Shown here piece after piece: positions 51,345 through 61,220 of a stretch of 64,000 bases of DNA (positions within the stretch are counted from its first letter, which is position 1; every line of letters begins with the position of its first letter). The translations under genes and the position numbers were made by a program. Source of the stretch: Abyssibacter sp036156195 (GTDB lineage: Bacteria > Pseudomonadota > Gammaproteobacteria > Nevskiales > OUC007); assembly GCA_036156195.1 (NCBI GenBank), contig JAYZUZ010000011.1, positions 124,001 through 188,000 on the forward strand, written 5' to 3'. The notes under the pieces are model-generated. The model saw nothing but the letters and a program-made list of their open reading frames with translations. It made no database searches and was not told the DNA's origin.

Positions 51345-52577
51345 TCAGAAATTGCCCTGGAACCAGCTCTTCATGCGTTCCCAGACTTGTGCGAAACCGG
51401 ACCCTTCGGGTTGTCCGGTGTAGTGCGGGAGATTTCTCTGCCCGAAGATGAGCAACCCGATGCCCGTGGCGTGTTGCGGGTTGCGGGCGACGTCGGTCAG
51501 CCCTTGTACGGTGTGTGGCATTCCCAGCCGGACGGGCAGGTCAAAAACCTCCTCGGCCAGCTCGACAACGCCCGCCATCTTGCTGCTGCCCCCGGTGAGC
51601 ACCACGCCCCCGGCGAGCATTTCGTCAAATCCTGAGCGGCGTAACTCGCGCTGGATCAGCAGGAACAATTCCTCGTAGCGCGGCCGGATCACCTCGGCCA
51701 GCGTCAGCCGGGACAGGCGACGCGGCGGACGATCACCCACGCTATCCACCTCGATTTGCTCATCGCGTTCCAGCATTTCCGGCAGTGCGTGCCCGAATTT
51801 GATCTTGATGGCGTCGGCATGCTGCGTGGGTGTGCGCAATGCCACGGCGATGTCGTTGGTGACCTGATCGCCCGCAATCGGAATAACCGCGGTATGCCGG
51901 ATTGCGCCCTTGTGAAACACGGCGATATCGCTGGTCCCGCCGCCGATATCCACCATGCAGACGCCGAGATCCTTTTCGTCATCGGTGAGCACGGCGTAAC
52001 TGGACGCGAGTTGCTCCAGAATGAGCTTGTCCACATCCAGCCCGCAGCGCAGCACGCACTTATGGATGTTCTGCGCGGCCGAGACGCTGCCGGTGACCAT
52101 GTGCACGCGTGCTTCCAGACGCACACCGGACATGCCGATCGGCTCCTGGATCCCTTCTTGATCGTCGACAGCGAATTCCTGTGGCAGCACGTGCAGCGTC
52201 TTCTGATCCGCCGGAATCGCCACGGCACAGGCGGCGTCGATAACCCGGTCCACATCGGCTTCGCTGACTTCCTTGCTACGCACCGCAACAATGCCGTGGG
52301 AATTCAGGCTCTTGACGTGACTGCCCGAGATCCCGGTGTACACCGACTGGATTCGGCAGCCTGCCATCAACTCGGCCTCCTCGACTGCGCGTCGAATCGA
52401 CTGCACGGTGGACTCGATATTGACCACGACGCCCTTCTTCATCCCGGTGGATGGATGCGTGCCGATGCCGATGATTTCGATGACGCGCTCATCGTTGATC
52501 TCGCCAACAATGGCCGCCACCTTGGAGGTGCCGATATCCAACCCGACGATGAGATCCTTCACTGGTTTTCGTGACAT
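51345..52577 (-). CDS. ftsA: Cell division protein FtsA
   Basis: A 410-residue actin-like protein that tethers FtsZ to the membrane. LIVGLDIGTSKVAAIVG is the phosphate-1 motif, CMVDIGGGTSDIAVF is phosphate-2, and VVLTGGSSKMAGVVELAEEVF is the adenosine motif. The C-terminal amphipathic membrane-targeting helix is WERMKSWFQGNF. ATG 52577 is fixed by homology and lies four bases after the ftsQ stop. Confidence 0.98.
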   Translation of the reverse strand: MSRKPVKDLIVGLDIGTSKVAAIVGEINDERVIEIIGIGTHPSTGMKKGVVVNIESTVQSIRRAVEEAELMAGCRIQSVYTGISGSHVKSLNSHGIVAVRSKEVSEADVDRVIDAACAVAIPADQKTLHVLPQEFAVDDQEGIQEPIGMSGVRLEARVHMVTGSVSAAQNIHKCVLRCGLDVDKLILEQLASSYAVLTDDEKDLGVCMVDIGGGTSDIAVFHKGAIRHTAVIPIAGDQVTNDIAVALRTPTQHADAIKIKFGHALPEMLERDEQIEVDSVGDRPPRRLSRLTLAEVIRPRYEELFLLIQRELRRSGFDEMLAGGVVLTGGSSKMAGVVELAEEVFDLPVRLGMPHTVQGLTDVARNPQHATGIGLLIFGQRNLPHYTGQPEGSGFAQVWERMKSWFQGNF

Positions 52578-52581
52578 GACG

Positions 52582-53331
52582 TCAGTTCCTCTCCGGGAAC
52601 GGCGCGCTGTCACGCCATCCCACTGCAAATCCATTCGTGTAGCGAAGATCGATGGTCGCAACGCGATCCCAGCGGTTTGCCAACGCCCGGCGTACCGGCC
52701 CGGCAAAGCGCTCCATGCGATCAGAAATGTCGTTTCGCCCCAGGCGCAGCCGGACGCCATCCGACAACTCGGCAGACCAGGAGCCGCGTTCGTCGATCGC
52801 CAAGGCCGTCAACTGGACATCACCTAGCCCGTCGGTCTGGCTCAGCACTGACCATTGCGCGAGCATGTCCATCCGCAGCTCTGGAGGCCCATCCAGCCGC
52901 GGCAGGTCCTGCGGCCAGCTCTCCGCGGCCGGCGCGAAGATCTCGCCCTGTGCCGAGATCAGTGCCTCACTCCCCCATTGCGCAACGGCCTCGTGTTCCA
53001 CCAACCGGGCCAGCAATCGATCGGGAAAACGCCGGGACACCTGGGCGTCGGCCACCCAAGGCAGCGCGGCGAGACTGGCCTCGACTTCGCGCGGCGAGAC
53101 TTCGAACAGGCCCTGGCTGAGGTAGCTCAGCGCGGCCTCGCGGATCGCAGCGGGATCCTCCGAACGCACGCCGTGGACCTCCAGGTTCAACGGCCCGGAC
53201 TGGCTGGCCAACACCCAAAACACCACCAACGCGGTCACGGCGGCCAGTATCAGCGTGCCGAACCAGGGGCGCTTCGGCGCCTCGGTGGCAACCGCACGCA
53301 CCGGCCGCAGGGCATCGACGGCGACACTCAT
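52582..53331 (-). CDS. ftsQ: Cell division protein FtsQ
   Basis: A 249-residue single-pass divisome protein. A transmembrane helix (about residues 26-42, LILAAVTALVVFWVLA) is followed by the POTRA domain (NLEVHGVRSEDPAAIREAAL to WVADAQVSRRFPDRLLARLVEHEAVAQWG) and the beta domain. It bridges early and late divisome components in the periplasm. Its ATG overlaps the ddlB stop (ATGA), which fits the fixed order ddlB-ftsQ-ftsA-ftsZ. Confidence 0.96.
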   Translation of the reverse strand: MSVAVDALRPVRAVATEAPKRPWFGTLILAAVTALVVFWVLASQSGPLNLEVHGVRSEDPAAIREAALSYLSQGLFEVSPREVEASLAALPWVADAQVSRRFPDRLLARLVEHEAVAQWGSEALISAQGEIFAPAAESWPQDLPRLDGPPELRMDMLAQWSVLSQTDGLGDVQLTALAIDERGSWSAELSDGVRLRLGRNDISDRMERFAGPVRRALANRWDRVATIDLRYTNGFAVGWRDSAPFPERN

Positions 53332-54272
53332 GCGGAGCCCTCCAGGGTGGTTGCAAGAATGCGCAGCACCAGGGTCTGCATGGACCAGCCCAACGCTGCA
53401 GCCGCCTTGGGCACCAACGAATGTGTGGTCATCCCCGGAGTCGTGTTCACCTCCAGCAGACGGGATTGCCCTTCGGCATCCACCATCAGATCGACCCGCC
53501 CCCAACCGCTGCAACCCAGCACCGCATACGCGCGGGCTGCCAGCGCCTGCATCGACGTTTCGGCCTCTGCATCCAGGCCACAGGGAATCAGGTAGCGCGT
53601 GTCATCCGACACGTACTTCGCCTCGTAGTCGTAAAACCCGCCCGAGGCTTCGATCCGGATCGGGGGCAGCCAGGTCTCCCCCACCACACCCACCGTGTAT
53701 TCACCTCCGGTGATGGCTTCCTCGACCAGCACCGGCCCAGGGTGCTGCGCGGCAGCGGCAATGGCCTGGCGCAACGTCTCGGCATCGACCGCGCGCGCCA
53801 CGCCCACACTGGAACCCTGCCAGGCCGGTTTCACGAACACGGGCAAGCCCAGCCGCTCGACGATGGCATCGACGCTTGCCGAGTCGGGTTCACGCAGCAG
53901 GACGTCACGCGCAACGGGCAGGCCTGCCTGCCGCCAGAGCGCCTTGGTTGCCCCTTTATCCAGCGCATTGGCGCTGGCCTGGAGGCCGCTGCCGGTGACG
54001 GGTAACGCCTGTAGCGCGCAGGCCGCCTGCAAGATGCCGTCTTCGCCCGGCGTGCCGTGAAGAATGTTGAACACGCGATCGAAGCCCCGTGCCTTGAGGG
54101 TGAGCAAGTCACCCGGTGTCGGGTCGACGGCCTGCGCGTCCACACCGGCGGCCTGTAGCGCGTCCAGCACGCAGCGGCCCGATTCCAAAGACACCGCGCG
54201 CTCGGCGGACCAGCCACCCATGAGCACGGCGACGCGACCGAACGAATGGGCTGTCGGCAATGGCTGGCTCAT
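53328..54272 (-). CDS. ddlB: D-alanine--D-alanine ligase
   Basis: A 314-residue ATP-grasp ligase making the D-Ala-D-Ala end of the peptidoglycan stem. VAVLMGGWSAERAVSLESG holds the N-terminal catalytic Glu and the loop is HGTPGEDG. VFVKPAWQGSSVGV is the ATP-binding lysine strand, and LLEVNTTPGMTTHSLVPKAA carries the metal ligands. Both ends overlap neighbouring genes by four bases. Confidence 0.97.
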   Translation of the reverse strand: MSQPLPTAHSFGRVAVLMGGWSAERAVSLESGRCVLDALQAAGVDAQAVDPTPGDLLTLKARGFDRVFNILHGTPGEDGILQAACALQALPVTGSGLQASANALDKGATKALWRQAGLPVARDVLLREPDSASVDAIVERLGLPVFVKPAWQGSSVGVARAVDAETLRQAIAAAAQHPGPVLVEEAITGGEYTVGVVGETWLPPIRIEASGGFYDYEAKYVSDDTRYLIPCGLDAEAETSMQALAARAYAVLGCSGWGRVDLMVDAEGQSRLLEVNTTPGMTTHSLVPKAAAALGWSMQTLVLRILATTLEGSA

Positions 54273-55159
54273 GCGGCCTCCCCGACGATTCTGACTTCGG
54301 GAATGAGGTCGACATCCGCGGTGCGGCGGACGGTGTCACGCACCAGAGTGATGAGCGATTCGATATCGGCCGCGCGGGCATGGCCGCAGTTGATAATGAA
54401 ATTTGCGTGCTTTGGAGACACTTCTGCATCCCCGATTCGGTAACCCTTCAGTCCCGCTGCTTCGATCAGTCGGGCGGCATGATCACCCGCCGGGTTCCGA
54501 AAAACCGAGCCACAAGAGGGTTTGCCCACCGGTTGGGAGGCCTTGCGTTCGGCAATCATGCGCCGGATGCGATCAGGCGCCTGACCGTCGTGATCTGGCG
54601 TAAACGCCAGTTCGGCGGCGACAAACCACAGGTCTGATTCAGGCGCGGTCACCGACCGGTATCCGGTCTCGAAGGCACTGGCCGGCAACTCCCGGACAGC
54701 ACCGTCCCGGGCAATGACCCGGACGGACTCGACGACGGACCAGGTCTCGCCACCCCAGGCACCGGCGTTCATTGCCAGGGCGCCACCCAGGGTGCCCGGT
54801 ATACCGGCGAAGAATTCACCGCCTGCAAGCCCCCAGCTCGCCACCAGCTTCGCGAGTCGGGCGCAGTGAACACCCGCCTCGACGAACACCCGTGTGTCGT
54901 CGATCCGCTTGAGCTGGTCCAACACCCCATGAACGCTCACCGTGGTTCCACGGAATCCGCCATCACGGATCAACAGATTGCTGCCCAAGCCCATCCACAG
55001 AATCGACTCTTCATTCGGCAGTCGATGCATGAACTCGGACAAGTCCGCGCCGTCGGCCGGTCGGTAATAGCGGTCGCTGGGGCCGCCGACACGCCAGCTC
55101 GTGTAGCGCATCAACGGTTCGTTGATCCGCAGCTCCCCGCGCAGGTGGGACAGTCTCAT
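54269..55159 (-). CDS. murB: UDP-N-acetylenolpyruvoylglucosamine reductase
   Basis: A 296-residue FAD enzyme that reduces enolpyruvyl-UDP-GlcNAc to UDP-MurNAc with NADPH. LMRYTSWRVGGPSD and MGLGSNLLIRDGGF bind FAD. GIPGTLGGALAMNAGAWGGE is the pyrophosphate loop, and KPSCGSVFRNPAGDHAARLIEAAGLKG carries the catalytic Ser, the type II arrangement lacking the extra loop of E. coli MurB. It lies between murC and ddlB, a common position outside enterics, and overlaps both. Confidence 0.97.
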   Translation of the reverse strand: MRLSHLRGELRINEPLMRYTSWRVGGPSDRYYRPADGADLSEFMHRLPNEESILWMGLGSNLLIRDGGFRGTTVSVHGVLDQLKRIDDTRVFVEAGVHCARLAKLVASWGLAGGEFFAGIPGTLGGALAMNAGAWGGETWSVVESVRVIARDGAVRELPASAFETGYRSVTAPESDLWFVAAELAFTPDHDGQAPDRIRRMIAERKASQPVGKPSCGSVFRNPAGDHAARLIEAAGLKGYRIGDAEVSPKHANFIINCGHARAADIESLITLVRDTVRRTADVDLIPEVRIVGEAA

Positions 55160-56580
55160 GACGCCCTCCCGAACCGTTCGACCAGCAACGCCGGCAGGCT
55201 CCCCACGTTGCCGGCACCCAGGGTCAGCAACACATCGCCCGGCCGCAGGACATCGTCCAGAACATCGGGAACCTGCTCGATGGTCTCGACAAATACGGGT
55301 TGCGATTTGCCGCGCGCGCGGATGCCCGCCGACAACGCTCGGCCATCCGCGCCTGCAATCGGCGATTCACCAGCGGCATACACCTCGGTCAGCACCAGGG
55401 TGTCGACATCCGCCAGCACGTGGCAGAAGTCATCGAATAAATCGCGGGTCCGGGTGTAGCGATGCGGCTGGAACACCACCACCAGACGACGCTCCGGCCA
55501 GGCGGCCCGCATGGCAGCCAGCGTGGCGCCCACTTCACGGGGGTGATGGCCGTAGTCGTCCACCAGGGTGATCACGCCCTCACCCCTCGGCAGCTCACCA
55601 ATGCGTTCGCAGCGCCGACCGATACCGCCAAACTGACTGAGCGCGCGCCCGATGTGTTCGGCACTGACCTGGAGTTCATGCGCAACGGCGGCCGCGGCCA
55701 GGGCATTGAGCACGTTGTGCCGACCGGGCAGGTTGAGGTGTACCGACGCCGGCTGATCCAGCCCGGGCAAATGCAGGCAGAAATGGCTGCCGCTGCCATC
55801 AACGCGCAGTGCGCTCGCGCGCACATCGGCCTGTGGGCTCAGCCCATAGGTCACATAGGGCCGGCTGAACTCGGGCAGCAATTCGGCCACCACCGGGTCG
55901 TCCACGCACAGTACTGCCAGGCCATAGAACGGCAATTGGTGGATGAACTCGACAAAGGTCTGCTTGAGGCGACCGAACTGGCCGCCATAGGTTTCCAGAT
56001 GGTCGGCGTCGATATTGGTGATCACCGCCATCAATGGCATGAGATGCAGGAATGAGGCATCCGACTCATCGGCCTCGGCAACCAGGTAGGGCCCCTCACC
56101 CAGCCGCGCATTGGCGCCTGCCGAAAGCACCTTTCCGCCCACGACAAAGGTTGGGTCCAGATCACCCTCGGCAAGCACCGCTGCCACCAGGCTGGTCGTG
56201 GTGGTCTTGCCGTGGGTGCCTGCCACGGCGATGCCGTATCGAAAGCGCATCAACTCCGCCAGCATCTCCGCCCGGCGAACCACCGGAATCCGATGCTCCT
56301 GGGCATAGGCCACTTCGGGGTTTGCAGGGTCAACGGCTGTCGAGGTCACCACCACATCGGCGTTGGCAACATGTTCGGCGGCATGCCCAATAGCAATCTC
56401 CGCCCCCAGCGCACGCAGCCGCTCAACGGTGGGCGAGACACGCAGATCACTGCCCGCCACTTGGTAGCCGAGGTTGAGCAGCACCTCGGCAATCCCCGCC
56501 ATACCTACGCCACCGATCCCGATCATGTGAATCCGGCTGACGCGTCGCATGGGTTGGCTTACAGCGCCTTGATGCTTCAT
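55156..56580 (-). CDS. murC: UDP-N-acetylmuramate--L-alanine ligase
   Basis: A 474-residue Mur ligase adding L-Ala to UDP-MurNAc. HMIGIGGVGMAGIAEVL is the N-terminal UDP-binding Rossmann motif, AGTHGKTTTTSLVAAVL the ATP P-loop, EADESDASFLHL the central motif, and DDYGHHPREV the C-terminal signature. It starts four bases inside murG and ends four bases inside murB. Confidence 0.98.
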   Translation of the reverse strand: MKHQGAVSQPMRRVSRIHMIGIGGVGMAGIAEVLLNLGYQVAGSDLRVSPTVERLRALGAEIAIGHAAEHVANADVVVTSTAVDPANPEVAYAQEHRIPVVRRAEMLAELMRFRYGIAVAGTHGKTTTTSLVAAVLAEGDLDPTFVVGGKVLSAGANARLGEGPYLVAEADESDASFLHLMPLMAVITNIDADHLETYGGQFGRLKQTFVEFIHQLPFYGLAVLCVDDPVVAELLPEFSRPYVTYGLSPQADVRASALRVDGSGSHFCLHLPGLDQPASVHLNLPGRHNVLNALAAAAVAHELQVSAEHIGRALSQFGGIGRRCERIGELPRGEGVITLVDDYGHHPREVGATLAAMRAAWPERRLVVVFQPHRYTRTRDLFDDFCHVLADVDTLVLTEVYAAGESPIAGADGRALSAGIRARGKSQPVFVETIEQVPDVLDDVLRPGDVLLTLGAGNVGSLPALLVERFGRAS

Positions 56581-57641
56581 GCCGCCCCTCCGGTCTGCAG
56601 ACAGACGTCGACGATGCGTTGACAGGCATCGGGCCAGGCCAGCTGTCGCGCTCGCTGAGCCATGGCCAAACGGCGCTCTCCGTCGCTGAGCAGGGGTTTG
56701 AGCGATTCCGCCAGCCGCTGCGGCGTCAGGTCCACTTCGGGCATCAGCAGGGCTGCGCCTGCGTCGGCGAGGTAGGCCGCATTGGCGGTTTGATGGTCAT
56801 CGACTGCCGCAGGAAACGGCACCAGAATCGAGGCACAACCAGCGGCCGCCAGTTCAGCCACTGTCAGCGCGCCCGATCGGCAGACGACCAGGTCAGCCTG
56901 GGCGTAAGCCTCTGCGATGTCGTCGATGAAGGCGATGATGTTCGCCTGCACGCCGGCAGCCTCATACGCCGCCATGGCAACCTCAACAGTGCGTCCACCC
57001 TGATGCGTCACCTGCGGGCGCAATGCCTCGGGCAACAGGGCAAGCGCTGCCGGAACAATCGCGTTGAGTGCACGCGCACCTTGGCTCCCGCCAACCACCA
57101 GCATGCGGACACCCGCGTCTTCGGGCCGCTGGCGCGCTTGCGGATCAGGCAGTGCCGCGAAACTACTGCGCACCGGATTGCCCACCACCTCGGCACCGGC
57201 AATGGCGCCGGGAAACGCCTGCAAGTTCACTGTCGCCAGCCGTGACAGCGCCCGGTTTGTCAGACCGGCAGCGGCATTCTGCTCATGGATGACCAGCGGA
57301 ATCCGCCGCAACCAGGCCGCCAGCCCCGTCGGCCCGGCCACAAATCCGCCCAGCCCCAGCAGCACATCCGGCCGTTCCGCACGCAGCGCGGACCAGCATT
57401 CAGCCACTGCCCGGAGCAGACGCAAGGGCGCAGCAATCAGAGTGACCCAGCCTTTGCCGCGCACGCCTGCGATCCGGATCCAGCGTGCAGGAATGGGGCG
57501 GTCGGCAAGAATGCGCGCCTCAAATCCCTGCTGGGTGCCCAGCCACACGACATCATGACCGAGTTCCATCAGGCGCTCGGCCACCGCGAGTCCGGGAAAG
57601 ACATGCCCGCCGGTCCCGCCGGCTGCAATCGCGACCTTCAT
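56577..57641 (-). CDS. murG: Lipid II synthase MurG
   Basis: A 354-residue GT-B glycosyltransferase that adds GlcNAc to lipid I on the inner face of the membrane. AAGGTGGHVFPGLAVAERL is the first Gly loop, and HEQNAAAGLTNR, VVGGSQGARALNAIVP and VVCRSGALTVAELAAAGCASILVPFP are the donor-site motifs. It overlaps ftsW by four bases. Confidence 0.97.
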   Translation of the reverse strand: MKVAIAAGGTGGHVFPGLAVAERLMELGHDVVWLGTQQGFEARILADRPIPARWIRIAGVRGKGWVTLIAAPLRLLRAVAECWSALRAERPDVLLGLGGFVAGPTGLAAWLRRIPLVIHEQNAAAGLTNRALSRLATVNLQAFPGAIAGAEVVGNPVRSSFAALPDPQARQRPEDAGVRMLVVGGSQGARALNAIVPAALALLPEALRPQVTHQGGRTVEVAMAAYEAAGVQANIIAFIDDIAEAYAQADLVVCRSGALTVAELAAAGCASILVPFPAAVDDHQTANAAYLADAGAALLMPEVDLTPQRLAESLKPLLSDGERRLAMAQRARQLAWPDACQRIVDVCLQTGGAA

Positions 57642-58822
57642 CGCGCCGCTCCCGCCGAACGAGCCGGTCCGTCAGTGCGCTCGGCCAGGCGGTTCTCGCG
57701 GTCCACCCGCAACAACAGGCCTAGCGACGCACAGGTCACCAGCAGGCTGCTGCCGCCGTAACTAATAAAGGGCATGGTCAGGCCCTTTGTGGGCAGCAAA
57801 CCCATGTTGACGGCCATGTTGATGAACGCCTGCAAGCCCACCCAGGCCGACACGGCCCAGGCCACGTAGGCTGCAAAGTAGTCCTCGCGGGCCACTGCCG
57901 CCTGCGCCACGACAAAGCCGCGCCAGACCAGCACGCCGAACAAGGCCATCAAGACCACTACGCCAACCAGCCCAAGTTCTTCCGCAATCACGGCGAAGAG
58001 AAAGTCGGTATGGGTCTCGGGCAGGTAGAGCAGTTTCTGGATGCTGTTGCCAAAACCCACGCCGGTCCACTCACCACGACCAATGGCGATCAGCGACTGG
58101 GTGAGCTGGAAGCCCCCATCGAAGGGGTCGGCAAACGGATCTCGAAAACTGGCCAGGCGCTTGAGTCGGTAGGGCGATGACACCAGCAGCATCGCCAGCG
58201 TGCCAACGCCCACGGCACCCAGGAGCAACATGTGCAGCAACTTGGCGCCTGCAAGAAACAGAATGACGGCAGCCACGGCCAGAAGCACCGCCGTAGAGCC
58301 GAAGTCCGGCTCTGCAAGCAACAGCACGGAAGCCAGCCCCAGCGGCAGCATCGGGCGCAGCAGCCCCCGAATCCGACTTTGTACCTGCGCCCGGTGCCGC
58401 GTGACGTAACTGGCCAGGTAGACAATGAAGCACAGCCGGGCAACCTCCGACGCCTGCAGATTGACCGGGCCCAGGCTCAGCCAGCGCCGCGCACCATTGA
58501 CCTCATGGCCGATACCGGGAATGAGCACCAGCATCAGTAGGACGAGCCCAAAACCCAGCAGCGGGAAACCCGCATTCGACCAGTGCCGCATGGGCACGCA
58601 GTACATAAAGACGCCAGCGCCCAGACCCAGCGCAGCAAACACCAGCTGGCGCCGGAAGTAATACAGCATGTCTCCGGTCTGGCGTTCGGCAACGGCCACC
58701 GATGCCGAGGCCACCATGACCAGACCAAACACCAGCAGTAGCGCAGCCACCGCCAGTAGCAGACGATCGGTGTAACGACCCTGCAATGTGGGGCGCAGCA
58801 TCACGAGGTTCAGACGGGACAT
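57638..58822 (-). CDS. ftsW: SEDS peptidoglycan polymerase FtsW
   Basis: A 394-residue polytopic SEDS-family glycosyltransferase that polymerises septal peptidoglycan with FtsI. About ten membrane helices are visible. VNGARRWLSLGPVNLQASEVARL is the conserved loop, AEPDFGSTAVL carries the catalytic Asp, and THTDFLFAVIAEELG and PFISYGGSSLLV are C-terminal signatures. It overlaps murD by 13 bases. Confidence 0.96.
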   Translation of the reverse strand: MSRLNLVMLRPTLQGRYTDRLLLAVAALLLVFGLVMVASASVAVAERQTGDMLYYFRRQLVFAALGLGAGVFMYCVPMRHWSNAGFPLLGFGLVLLMLVLIPGIGHEVNGARRWLSLGPVNLQASEVARLCFIVYLASYVTRHRAQVQSRIRGLLRPMLPLGLASVLLLAEPDFGSTAVLLAVAAVILFLAGAKLLHMLLLGAVGVGTLAMLLVSSPYRLKRLASFRDPFADPFDGGFQLTQSLIAIGRGEWTGVGFGNSIQKLLYLPETHTDFLFAVIAEELGLVGVVVLMALFGVLVWRGFVVAQAAVAREDYFAAYVAWAVSAWVGLQAFINMAVNMGLLPTKGLTMPFISYGGSSLLVTCASLGLLLRVDRENRLAERTDGPARSAGAAR

Positions 58823-60141
58823 GCGACCTCCCCTGCCTGAACGAGCTGCACAAAGCGCTCGCCGCGCTCGACATAGTCACGAAACTGATCTTGGCTCGCA
58901 CACCCCGGAGACAACAGGACTGTATCGCCCGCTTGTGCCAGCCCCCGCGCCCGCAAAACCGAGGCGGCCAGGTCCGGCTCCAGATGGATGGGCAGCGCGC
59001 CGTCGAGATGGTCACGAATCAGGCCAGCGTCGCGGCCGTACAGCACTGCCGCGCGACCCGACTCGGCCAGCGGCTGCGCCCAGGGGCGGAAATCTCCGCC
59101 CTTGGCCAGACCACCCGCCAACAGCACGATCGGGGGTTGGACGCCACCCAGAGCAGCCAGCGTTGCCCCCACGTTCGTACCCTTGGAGTCATTGACCCAG
59201 GTCACGCCCGCTTGCTCGGCCACCCATTGGCAGCGATGCGGCAGGCCTTCGAAGCTCAGTAATGCAGGCCGAACGCTTTCGGGGTCGACACCCACCGATT
59301 CCAGTAACGCCAACGCAGCCGCCACATTGGCCAGGTTATGCACCCCGACCAAGCGCAGCTCGGCGGCTGTCACAAAGGGCGTCTGCTGTCTCAGCAGGGT
59401 GGCAACGCCATCCTGCGAGCGGATGGACCAGTCAGCAGCCTGCCGGGCGCTAAACCCACGCCGGATATCACTGGTGGCCATGGCCGCCACGTAGGGGTCA
59501 TCAAGATTGACGATGGCGCAGCGTGCCCCGGCGTAAATGCGCGCCTTGACCGCTGCGTAGTGCGCCATCGTGCCGTGGCGGTCCATGTGATCCGCCGACA
59601 GATTCAGCACGCAGGCCGCTTCGCAGGCCAGTGATTCCGTCATCTCCAGCTGAAAGCTGGACAGCTCCAACACCACGACGTCCGCATCCTGCGCCAGCAG
59701 ATCCAGCGCCGGCGTGCCGATGTTCCCTCCCAGCGCAACGCGACGACCTGCTGCCTCCAGCAACCGTGCGAGCAGGGTCACCACCGTGCTCTTACCGTTG
59801 GAACCCGTGACGCCGATGACCGGCAGCTTGCAGGCGCGGGCGAAGAGCTCGATATCACCAACCACGGGCAGTCCGCGGCGACGAGCCGCGGTGAACAGCG
59901 GGGTGTCAGACGCCAGACCAGGCGATGCCATGACGGCGTCCACGCCTTCGAGCAAGCGGTCGGCGTCGAAGGCGCCCAGACACAGTTCCACCTGATCACG
60001 CCAGGGCGCGTCCAGGCTCAGGCCGGCGCGGCTGTCAGCCGCACGCAGCTCTGCCCCCTGCGCCAGCAGATAACGCACGGCAGATTGGCCGGTCAGACCA
60101 AGCCCGGCCACCAGCCACCGTTGTCCCTTAAAGCTGTTCAC
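58810..60141 (-). CDS. murD: UDP-N-acetylmuramoyl-L-alanine--D-glutamate ligase
   Basis: A 443-residue Mur ligase adding D-Glu. WLVAGLGLTGQSAVRYL binds UDP, GVTGSNGKSTVVTLLARLL is the ATP loop, and LELSSFQLEMTESL, LNLSADHMDRHG and WVNDSKGTNVGATLAAL are family motifs. ATG 60141 overlaps the mraY stop by four bases. Confidence 0.97.
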   Translation of the reverse strand: MNSFKGQRWLVAGLGLTGQSAVRYLLAQGAELRAADSRAGLSLDAPWRDQVELCLGAFDADRLLEGVDAVMASPGLASDTPLFTAARRRGLPVVGDIELFARACKLPVIGVTGSNGKSTVVTLLARLLEAAGRRVALGGNIGTPALDLLAQDADVVVLELSSFQLEMTESLACEAACVLNLSADHMDRHGTMAHYAAVKARIYAGARCAIVNLDDPYVAAMATSDIRRGFSARQAADWSIRSQDGVATLLRQQTPFVTAAELRLVGVHNLANVAAALALLESVGVDPESVRPALLSFEGLPHRCQWVAEQAGVTWVNDSKGTNVGATLAALGGVQPPIVLLAGGLAKGGDFRPWAQPLAESGRAAVLYGRDAGLIRDHLDGALPIHLEPDLAASVLRARGLAQAGDTVLLSPGCASQDQFRDYVERGERFVQLVQAGEVACPV

Positions 60142-61220
60142 CGGATCTTCAGCGTGGACAGGCCGATCAGCACGAGTACCAGCGTGATGATCCAGAAACG
60201 GACAATGATCTTGGGCTCGGCCCAGCCCTTGAGTTCGAAGTGATGGTGTAGCGGCGCCATGCGAAAAATGCGGCGGCCGGTAAGTTTGAACGAGGCCACC
60301 TGCAGGATGACCGACACAGTCTCTGCAACAAAGACGCCGCCCATCACAACCAGCACGAGCTCCTGGCGGACCATTAGGGCTACGACTCCAAGCGCGCCAC
60401 CCAGTGCCAGCGCGCCGATATCGCCCATGAACACCTGCGCCGGATAGGTGTTAAACCACAGAAAGCCCAGACCAGCGCCACCAATGGCCGTGCAGAAAAT
60501 CGCCAGCTCTCCCACGCCCGGCACGTAAGGAATGCCCAGATACTCTGAGTACACCGCGTTGCCCGTGGCATAGGCGAACACTCCGAGTGCCGATGCAACC
60601 AGCACGCAGGGCATGATCGCCAAGCCATCCAGCCCGTCGGTCAGGTTCACCGCATTGCTGGTGCCCACGATCACGAGGTAGCCCCAGAACACGAAGAATC
60701 CGCCCAAAGGGATGGCTAAATCTTTAAAGAACGGGAAAAACAACGTGGTCTCGGTCGGCGAGGTCGCCGTGGCGTAGAGCACGCCGGTGGCCACGAAACC
60801 GGCCAGACTTAACCAGAAGTACTTGGCTCGAGCCGACAGACCTTTTGAGTTGCCGTAGCGGATCTTGCGGTAATCATCGACGAAGCCCACCACGCCGAAC
60901 GACACCGTCACGAAGACCGCAATCCACACGAAACGGTTGCTCAGATCGGACCACAGCAGGGTGGCGATAATCACCGCCGCCAGGATTAACAGCCCCCCCA
61001 TGGTGGGCGTGCCTGCTTTGACGAGGTGACTTTGTGGCCCGTCATCCCGAACAACTTGGCCAATCTGGCGGGAGGTCAGGCGACGAATCAGCAGCGGGCC
61101 AAACAGCAGCGACACCACCAGCGCTGTCAGCACGCCCAGAATCGCACGCACGGTGAGGTAGTCAAACAGGTTGAAACCGCTGTACAGGCGCTCCAGCGCA
61201 TCGGTGAGGTGATAAAGCAT
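60138..61220 (-). CDS. mraY: Phospho-N-acetylmuramoyl-pentapeptide transferase MraY
   Basis: A 360-residue membrane enzyme making lipid I by transferring phospho-MurNAc-pentapeptide to undecaprenyl phosphate. Ten helices are visible. The catalytic DDYRKIR, NLTDGLDGLA with metal-binding Asp residues and APLHHHFELKGW are intact. The ATG overlaps the murF TAA (TAATG), so the two are coupled. Confidence 0.97.
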   Translation of the reverse strand: MLYHLTDALERLYSGFNLFDYLTVRAILGVLTALVVSLLFGPLLIRRLTSRQIGQVVRDDGPQSHLVKAGTPTMGGLLILAAVIIATLLWSDLSNRFVWIAVFVTVSFGVVGFVDDYRKIRYGNSKGLSARAKYFWLSLAGFVATGVLYATATSPTETTLFFPFFKDLAIPLGGFFVFWGYLVIVGTSNAVNLTDGLDGLAIMPCVLVASALGVFAYATGNAVYSEYLGIPYVPGVGELAIFCTAIGGAGLGFLWFNTYPAQVFMGDIGALALGGALGVVALMVRQELVLVVMGGVFVAETVSVILQVASFKLTGRRIFRMAPLHHHFELKGWAEPKIIVRFWIITLVLVLIGLSTLKIR